Source: Saprospiraceae bacterium
GTDB taxonomy: Bacteria; Bacteroidota; Bacteroidia; Chitinophagales; Saprospiraceae
Reading direction: 5' to 3'
NCBI GenBank assembly: GCA_025455635.1
Contig: JALOMF010000084.1
Location: 1-11,178 of the forward strand
DNA length: 11,178 nt
Made by a program: the position numbers and the translations under genes. Numbering within the stretch: position 1 is the stretch's first letter; the number at the start of each line of letters is the position of its first letter. Positions 6,590 through 11,178 of the stretch are shown here, piece after piece. The notes under the pieces are model-generated. The model worked only from the letters and a program-made list of their open reading frames with translations. It was not told the DNA's origin and made no database searches.

Positions 6590-8287
6590 ATGATTCCAAG
6601 ATTTTGGCTGCTTGTCTTGTTTTTGACGCTTGGCTTGCAATCCGTCACGGCACAGGATGCAGAAAACGAAAATGCAAATACCAACCAAGGGCGGCTCTCT
6701 GGCAACCTCCAACTCAACGGCAATTTTTTCATGCGAGACTCCTCCATTGGCGCAGCCAATACCCCGCAGTACGACCGCCAGCTCTTTGGTGCCGACTCGT
6801 GGCTCAACCTCAACTACCAGAACTGGGGCTTCGACATGGGCATCCGATTCGACATGTTCAACAACTCCAACCTCCTCAACCCCCTGGCCTCCTACAACGG
6901 CGTGGGCATTGGGCGTTGGTATATCTCAAAGACCATCAACAAACTCAGCATCACAGGGGGCTATATCTACGACATCATCGGCAGCGGCATCATCTTCAGG
7001 GCCTACGAGGAGCGCCCGCTGCTCATTGACCAAGCGCTCTACGGCATCAAGGTCGGCTACCAGCTCACAGACAATTGGAAGGTGAAGGCTTTCTCTGGCC
7101 AGCAAAAACAACAATTTGATACCTACGCCAGCGTGCTGCGGGGCGCCGCCATTGACGGCTTCGTGGGCAGCGACAGCTCCAGGGTGACACTGGCCCCCGG
7201 CTTCGGGGTCGTGGCCCGCACCCTTGACGACGGCTCCATGAACAACCTCGTGGCCACGCTCAACACTTACAGCAAGACCGATATTTTCACGCCAAAATAC
7301 AACACCTACGCCTTCAGCGCCTACAACACGCTGAACGCTGGGCCGTTCTCATGGTACCTCGAAGGAGCCTACAAGACCGCCGATGCTATTTTTGACCCCC
7401 TAAAGGAACGTGTCACGGTAGGCGGCGACACGATTCTCGGTCGCTATGTGCAGGGTGAAGGCTCAGTGCTGTACAGCAGCTTGAGCTACGCCAACAAGGG
7501 CCTTGGCCTGACCGTGGAGGGCAAGCGCACCGAGAATTTCGACTTCCGCAGCCGCCCGCAGGAGGAGGGCATTCGTGGCCTGCTGCACTACATCCCACCG
7601 ATGACGAGGGTAAACACTTATCGCCTGCTGGCACGCTATGCCGCTAACACGCAGTTCGTGGGCGAGCAGGCCTTCCAAGTGGACGCCAGCTACGCCGTGA
7701 ACAAAAAGCTGAACCTCAGCGCCAATTTTTCAAACATCACCAACCTCGAAGGCGAGCAGCTCTACCGCGAGATTTTCACCGAAATCTATTATAAATACAA
7801 GCGCAAATGGACGCTCACGACCGGGGTGCAGCTCCAGAATTACAACTTGGAAGTCTATTTCGGCAAGCCTGACGCAGCGCCCGCCAATACCATCACGCCT
7901 TATTTCGACTTCCTCTACAAGTTCAATCCGAAGACTTCCATTCGATTCGAATCACAGTACATGAGCATGAGCAAAGACCACGGCGAACGTGCCGACTACG
8001 GCGACTGGTTTTTCGCCCTCGCTGAATTTACGCTTGCGCCGCATTGGGCCTTCACGGTATCCGACATGTACAACATCGCACCCGGCAAGGTGTCGCCCGT
8101 GGATGTGAAAACTGGCGAAAAAGAGAAAATCCATTACCCCCGTTTTGACGTTTTCTATACGCACAAGGCCAACCGCTTTTCTCTCAGCTATGTGAAACAA
8201 GTGGAGGGCGTGGTCTGCTCAGGCGGTATCTGCCGCTTGGAGCCAGCGTTCAGCGGTGTAAAAATGTCCGTCAACTCGACGTTTTAA
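6590..8287 (+). CDS. Predicted outer-membrane beta-barrel, DUF6029-like
   Basis: A 565-residue exported protein. Residues 1-21 are a signal peptide likely cut at VTA before Gln22. The mature chain is an alternation of short amphipathic strands rich in Tyr, Phe, Asn and Gly (for example NKLSITGGYIYDIIGSGI) and ends in MSVNSTF with a terminal aromatic residue, as in outer-membrane barrels. From memory it matches the Bacteroidota family DUF6029 in length and in the C-terminal block; no function is established for that family. The only two cysteines in the whole protein are Cys543 and Cys548, in VCSGGICRLEPA close to the C-terminus. It is the first gene of a plus-strand unit, divergent from a thioredoxin-like gene, and is followed after 97 bases by an Omp28-like lipoprotein with a hairpin cassette between them. 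The family name is less certain than the barrel prediction. Confidence 0.8.
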   Translation: MIPRFWLLVLFLTLGLQSVTAQDAENENANTNQGRLSGNLQLNGNFFMRDSSIGAANTPQYDRQLFGADSWLNLNYQNWGFDMGIRFDMFNNSNLLNPLASYNGVGIGRWYISKTINKLSITGGYIYDIIGSGIIFRAYEERPLLIDQALYGIKVGYQLTDNWKVKAFSGQQKQQFDTYASVLRGAAIDGFVGSDSSRVTLAPGFGVVARTLDDGSMNNLVATLNTYSKTDIFTPKYNTYAFSAYNTLNAGPFSWYLEGAYKTADAIFDPLKERVTVGGDTILGRYVQGEGSVLYSSLSYANKGLGLTVEGKRTENFDFRSRPQEEGIRGLLHYIPPMTRVNTYRLLARYAANTQFVGEQAFQVDASYAVNKKLNLSANFSNITNLEGEQLYREIFTEIYYKYKRKWTLTTGVQLQNYNLEVYFGKPDAAPANTITPYFDFLYKFNPKTSIRFESQYMSMSKDHGERADYGDWFFALAEFTLAPHWAFTVSDMYNIAPGKVSPVDVKTGEKEKIHYPRFDVFYTHKANRFSLSYVKQVEGVVCSGGICRLEPAFSGVKMSVNSTF

Positions 8288-8377
8288 TTGATTGTTTGAT
8301 TGTTGAGATTGTTGGATTGTTATTTGTCACAATTTCAACAATCAAACAATCTCAACAATCAAACAATTTCAACAATC
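8288..8377. repeat. Hairpin cassette B of the CAATC/GATTG repeat family
   Basis: It begins directly after the TAA of the barrel gene and ends 7 bases before the Omp28-like ATG. Left-arm cores GATTG lie at 8290, 8298, 8307 and 8315. Right-arm cores are CAATT at 8330 and 8364 and CAATC at 8339, 8347, 8356 and 8373. Linkers alternate between three and four bases (AAA/TTT and TCAA/TTGA). Positions 8291-8321 pair with 8337-8367 over 31 bp with a single G-A mismatch and a 15-base loop, a very stable hairpin in the intercistronic gap. It uses the same core and the same AAA/TTT linker as cassette A, about 4 kb away. Confidence 0.88.
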
Positions 8378-8384
8378 TTTACTG

Positions 8385-9230
8385 ATGAAAAAGCATATCC
8401 TTCTATTAGCTGCCGCAATATTTTTCCTCAGCGCTTGCGAAGAAATCGAGCCAACCGTCACTGGTTCCATGGGCGGCGAGGTGATTGAAAGCCCCGTGGA
8501 AGACCAGCTCCGGCAGGTCATCATCGAAGAGTTCACGGGAGTGCGCTGTGTGCAATGCCCCGCTGGCTCGGCCTTTATCCAAGATTTGCTGGCGCAACAC
8601 GGCGAGCGGCTCATTGCCGTGTCCATTCATGCGGGCAGCTTCTCCTTCCCTTATTCTGATAGCCAGTTCGACTTCCGCACGGAGGAGGGCAACCAGCTCA
8701 TCAGCTACCTCAACGAGCCTTTCGGCTACCCTTCAGCCTCCGTCAACCGCAAGCTATTCCCCGGCCAGTTCGACCTGCAATTGGGCCAAGGCGACTGGGC
8801 AGGCTACATCGCTTCCGAGCTGGCCATTGCACCGAAGCTGCGCATCAATATCGAACCCGATTTCAATGCCGCCAACCGGGAACTGACCGCCAAAGTGACC
8901 CTCTTCGTGGACGAGGCCATCACCGACCCCGACGTGCGCCTCAGCCTGATGATTACCGAAAGCAATATCGCCGACCTGCAGCTCACGCCTGCCAGTTCCA
9001 CGCCTCAAGTTGACTATAAGCACAAGCACGCCCTCCGTGGCATGTTGACCAACTACGACGGCCAACCCATCACGGAATCCCTTTCCGCTGGCGCAAAAAT
9101 CGAGAAGACCTTCTCCTTCACCATGCCCGCCGAATGGAAAGAAGACGAATGCGAAATCGTAGCCATCGTCAGCCTCAACGGCGCTTCCAAAGAGGTGTTG
9201 CAAGCGCACCAAGTGCATGTGGTCGAGTGA
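8385..9230 (+). CDS. Omp28-like lipoprotein with thioredoxin-type CxxC
   Basis: A 281-residue predicted lipoprotein related to the Porphyromonas Omp28 family. The signal ends in a clear lipobox LSAC with the lipidated Cys18. After a linker of about 25 residues, a thioredoxin-like domain opens with QVIIEEFTGVRCVQCPAG, where Cys55 and Cys58 form the CxxC pair, and continues with LIAVSIHAG and a YPSASVNR segment (about 117-124) in the position of the cis-Pro loop. The C-terminal half (about 150-281) looks like a beta-sandwich, with one more cysteine at 256. Known members are surface or outer-membrane proteins of unsettled role; the CxxC suggests redox activity, which is inference. Its close spacing after the barrel gene suggests one transcript, and a terminator follows 30 bases past its stop. 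Confidence 0.9.
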   Translation: MKKHILLLAAAIFFLSACEEIEPTVTGSMGGEVIESPVEDQLRQVIIEEFTGVRCVQCPAGSAFIQDLLAQHGERLIAVSIHAGSFSFPYSDSQFDFRTEEGNQLISYLNEPFGYPSASVNRKLFPGQFDLQLGQGDWAGYIASELAIAPKLRINIEPDFNAANRELTAKVTLFVDEAITDPDVRLSLMITESNIADLQLTPASSTPQVDYKHKHALRGMLTNYDGQPITESLSAGAKIEKTFSFTMPAEWKEDECEIVAIVSLNGASKEVLQAHQVHVVE

Positions 9231-9260
9231 TTTTTGAGGTTGGCAGGGGTTCATGAAATT

Positions 9261-9303
9261 GAAAAGGGTTGACGGGCACCTGTTGCACCTATCAACCCTT
9301 TTC
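9261..9303 (+). terminator. Intrinsic terminator after the Omp28-like gene
   Basis: A perfect 12-bp stem (9261-9272 with 9292-9303, arm GAAAAGGGTTGA) has a 19-base loop containing GCACC twice. It is followed by TATTTTAG, a moderately T-rich tail. It lies 30 bases past the stop of the Omp28-like gene and 33 bases before the potassium-channel start. Confidence 0.78.
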
Positions 9304-9336
9304 TATTTTAGAGCATGTCTCAAAAGCAAAAAGAAA

Positions 9337-10290
9337 ATGGCCATCCGCAATCCTTTCAGAAACAACAAGGTGAAGGAAACCGACGACCTGGGCTTCGGTA
9401 CCCGCATCACGGGCGACCGGGACCGGCTCATCGCTAAGGATGGGAGCTACAACGTGCTGAGGGTCGGCAACTGGTCGTGGAGCCCCTACCAAGACCTCGT
9501 CGAGATGCCTTGGAGCAAGTTCTTCTTGGTAGTCATCGCCTATTTTGTGGCGTCAAACCTGTTTTTTGCGGTGCTGTTGAACCTCGTGGGCATTGACTGC
9601 CTCAGTGGGGTCAAGCACGGCACTTGGTTGGAGAACTTCCAGCAGGCTTGGTTTTTCAGCGTCCAGACCTTCACCACGGTCGGCTACGGCAGCATTAGCC
9701 CCTCGTGCATCTCCACCAATTTCGTGGCCGCTGCGATTGCGCTCTTCGGGCTGATGTCGGCGGCACTGGCCACCGGGCTGCTGTTCGTGCGCTTCTCCAA
9801 GCCCACTTCCCAGCTTGTTTTTAGCAAAAACGCCATCATCACGCCCTACCAAGGCGGCCTCAGCTTTCAGTTCAGGGTAGCCAACAAGCGCAACAGCCGC
9901 CTCATCAACCTCGACGTGAAGCTCACCATGTCGTGGGTGGACACGAACCCCGACGGCACAAGGCAGCGCCGATTCTCAAGGCTAAAACTGGAAAGGGACA
10001 AAGTGGTGATGCTGCCGCTGAACTGGAACATCGTGCATCCGATTGACGAGGAAAGCCCGTTTTGGGAGCGAACGCCCGCTGATTTGCAGGAAATGAACGT
10101 GGAGGTCATCGTGCTCATCGAAGCCTTCGACGAGTCGTTTTCACAGATTATCTTCGCAAACGGCTCCTATTGCGACGAGGAGATTTTATATGGCGTGAAA
10201 TGGAAGCCCATGTACCACGCCGACCCCAGCGGCAGTGGCAAGACGGTGCTGGAGTTAGGGCTGATTGATGAGGTAGTTTCTATTGGTTGA
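9337..10290 (+). CDS. Inward-rectifier (KirBac-type) potassium channel
   Basis: A 317-residue subunit of a tetrameric K+ channel in the inner membrane. The order is complete: an N-terminal slide region (FGTRI.., KDGSYNV 34-40, then PYQDLVEMPW), TM1 at about 61-86, a pore helix at about 100-112, the selectivity filter TTVGYG at 113-118, TM2 at about 124-151, the linker RFSKP at 152-156, and a C-terminal cytoplasmic immunoglobulin-like domain with FRVANKRNSRLINLDVKL (180-197), the signature HPIDEESPFW (234-243) and FSQIIFANGSYCDEEILYG (268-286). No acidic residue is visible in TM2 where strongly rectifying animal Kir channels have Asp, so strong block by polyamines is not expected. I start at the ATG at 9337 because the upstream in-frame ATG at 9253 precedes the terminator and adds residues unlike the family. 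No promoter is obvious in the 33 bases after the terminator. Confidence 0.95.
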   Translation: MAIRNPFRNNKVKETDDLGFGTRITGDRDRLIAKDGSYNVLRVGNWSWSPYQDLVEMPWSKFFLVVIAYFVASNLFFAVLLNLVGIDCLSGVKHGTWLENFQQAWFFSVQTFTTVGYGSISPSCISTNFVAAAIALFGLMSAALATGLLFVRFSKPTSQLVFSKNAIITPYQGGLSFQFRVANKRNSRLINLDVKLTMSWVDTNPDGTRQRRFSRLKLERDKVVMLPLNWNIVHPIDEESPFWERTPADLQEMNVEVIVLIEAFDESFSQIIFANGSYCDEEILYGVKWKPMYHADPSGSGKTVLELGLIDEVVSIG

Positions 10291-10359
10291 CGGCTTACGA
10301 TGGACGGTTAGCACCTCCCAACCGTAAGCCGTACACCGTTGGCCGTCATCCGTCTCCGT
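10289..10359. repeat. Cassette C of heptamer repeats (CCGT/ACGG core)
   Basis: It begins in the stop codon of the channel gene and ends just before the stop codon of the convergent peptidase gene. The right part holds CCGT at 10322, 10329, 10336, 10343 and 10350, an exact 7-base period with variable triplets AAG, ACA, TGG and CAT, then a sixth CCGT at 10356. The left part holds the complement core ACGG at 10290 and 10304, with ACGA at 10297, again with 7-base period. Positions 10290-10299 pair with 10323-10332 (10 bp); an alternative inner stem pairs 10304-10309 with 10320-10325. It could terminate both convergent transcripts. Confidence 0.82.
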
Positions 10360-10360
10360 T

Positions 10361-11178
10361 TTACCTAAAAAACTTCCGCTCAAACACCGCCTCGTTCCCC
10401 ACCGCATCCCGCACCACCAGCCTGAACTCGTGTTCGCCGGGCGCAATGACGCCATCGAATTTGTGGGAAATCGTGCCGTTCTTTTTGTCGTACTCCATCA
10501 GCACCCACTGGCCGTCCACACGGGCCTCGTAGGTGAGCGGCTCCACATTGGGCGCAGGTGCCACGTTGTCGCTGATTTTGAAGCTGAACTGCTTGTAGTT
10601 CTTCATGTTTTGCCCAAAAACCACTTGCCGGATGACGGGCGGCGTTTCGTCCACCATGATGGCGTAGTTGCCGAGGCCACGCACCTTGGCACGCAGCAGG
10701 CCGTCCTCCCAGCGCCCCCCGCAGTTGAGTATTTTGCTGCCTTCGCAATAGGCGACGAACACCTTCGGCTTCAGTTCCGCAGGTATGGATTTGGTTGGCC
10801 GCAGGCCGATGTCGAAAAAGTCATGGACGGGCGTCTTGCCGTCGCTGAGGCGGTGCACATCGGAGTAGAAGCCATTGGAGCGGTCAGTCAGCACATCATA
10901 TTTTAAGTAGAGGTCTTCGTAGAGGGTGCCGGGCGGCATGTGCAGGTAGAGGCCCTCGGTGCGTATCATATTGCCCTCGTTGTAGGGCAGCAGGTAGTTG
11001 TATTTTTTGTTGAAAACAGGCTGCGCCAAATTGGCGGACACAGCCTTTCTTTTTGCCCAAAATTCCAGCGTGGAGCTGTTGCCCGCCACGTCGGAGGCCA
11101 CCATCGTTATGCGGCTGGCCCGGCCCTCGCCCAGTTCCACGACGCCATTGTTGGCCTTTCGGCGGTAAATGGAGAGCT
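10361..11178 (-). CDS. M23 family metallopeptidase, C-terminal tail only (cut by window edge)
   Basis: 271 residues are visible and the frame is open to the right edge, so the gene begins outside. The visible part is the long non-catalytic C-terminal region of Bacteroidota M23 (lysostaphin-like) peptidoglycan endopeptidases: repeated beta-rich modules, the segment GNYAIMVDETPPVIRQV, then a final immunoglobulin-like module with FSFKISDN, VDGQWVLMEYDKKN and ending in ERKFFR. The zinc-binding HxxxD and HxH motifs that would prove the call are not in the window; the family is recognised from the tail alone. A GTG codon at 11138-11140 is internal and not the start, since similar sequence (LSIYRRKANNG) continues upstream. 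It converges on the potassium-channel gene, with cassette C in the 70-base gap. Confidence 0.82.
   Translation of the reverse strand, partial: LSIYRRKANNGVVELGEGRASRITMVASDVAGNSSTLEFWAKRKAVSANLAQPVFNKKYNYLLPYNEGNMIRTEGLYLHMPPGTLYEDLYLKYDVLTDRSNGFYSDVHRLSDGKTPVHDFFDIGLRPTKSIPAELKPKVFVAYCEGSKILNCGGRWEDGLLRAKVRGLGNYAIMVDETPPVIRQVVFGQNMKNYKQFSFKISDNVAPAPNVEPLTYEARVDGQWVLMEYDKKNGTISHKFDGVIAPGEHEFRLVVRDAVGNEAVFERKFFR

Noticed and set aside
8754..9254. A 166-codon minus-strand frame under the Omp28-like gene
   Set aside because: It is a shadow of the strongly supported plus-strand lipoprotein gene and has no domain.
9253..9336. N-terminal extension of the potassium channel from the ATG at 9253
   Set aside because: It would translate across an intrinsic terminator, and the extra 28 residues do not resemble the KirBac N-terminus.
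4299..10359. The inverted repeats as ends of insertion sequences or a composite mobile element
   Set aside because: No transposase or integrase lies between them, each cassette is self-contained, and the enclosed genes are ordinary chromosomal ones.
10430..10906. A plus-strand frame within the M23 tail
   Set aside because: It is antisense to a minus-strand frame that matches the known C-terminal region of Bacteroidota M23 peptidases.

Overview
The window looks like a chromosomal segment of a Bacteroidota bacterium, plausibly of the Saprospiria/Chitinophagia side. The reasons are: Bacteroidota-type protein families (an Omp28-like lipoprotein, a DUF6029-like barrel, an M23 peptidase with the phylum's characteristic C-terminal tail), no Shine-Dalgarno sequences before starts, and several perfect copies of the Bacteroidota -7 promoter box TAnnTTTG just upstream of genes. 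The genus assignment is inference. No RNA gene, CRISPR array, transposase or phage gene was found.

Layout. Minus strand, 1-866: N-terminal two thirds of a Glu/Leu/Phe/Val dehydrogenase, cut by the left edge. Plus strand, 1158-1589: a small cysteine-containing lipoprotein. Minus strand, 5778 down to 1703: an Uma2-family (DUF820) nuclease-like protein, RadC and the DNA translocase FtsK, ending in an intrinsic terminator at 1628-1657. Minus strand, 6413-5916: a secreted TlpA-type thioredoxin with its own terminator. Divergently on the plus strand: a predicted outer-membrane barrel (DUF6029-like, 6590-8287) and an Omp28-like lipoprotein (8385-9230), then a terminator, then an inward-rectifier (KirBac-type) potassium channel (9337-10290). 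Converging from the right edge: the C-terminal part of an M23 metallopeptidase.

How the genes relate. FtsK and RadC are DNA housekeeping genes; Uma2 may only be a neighbour. The TlpA-like protein, the barrel and the Omp28-like lipoprotein share one divergent control region, are all predicted to be exported, and each has a cysteine pair (CxxC, CxxxxC and CxxC). They may form an envelope thiol-disulfide module; this is the best candidate here for an under-described system.

The second notable element is a set of three intergenic hairpin cassettes (about 4299-4406, 8288-8377 and 10289-10359). Each begins at the stop codon of a gene. Two are built from an 8-9 nt unit with core CAATC/GATTG and a variable 3-4 nt linker. 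The third is built from a 7-nt unit with core CCGT/ACGG and a variable triplet. They resemble neither CRISPR nor insertion sequences.
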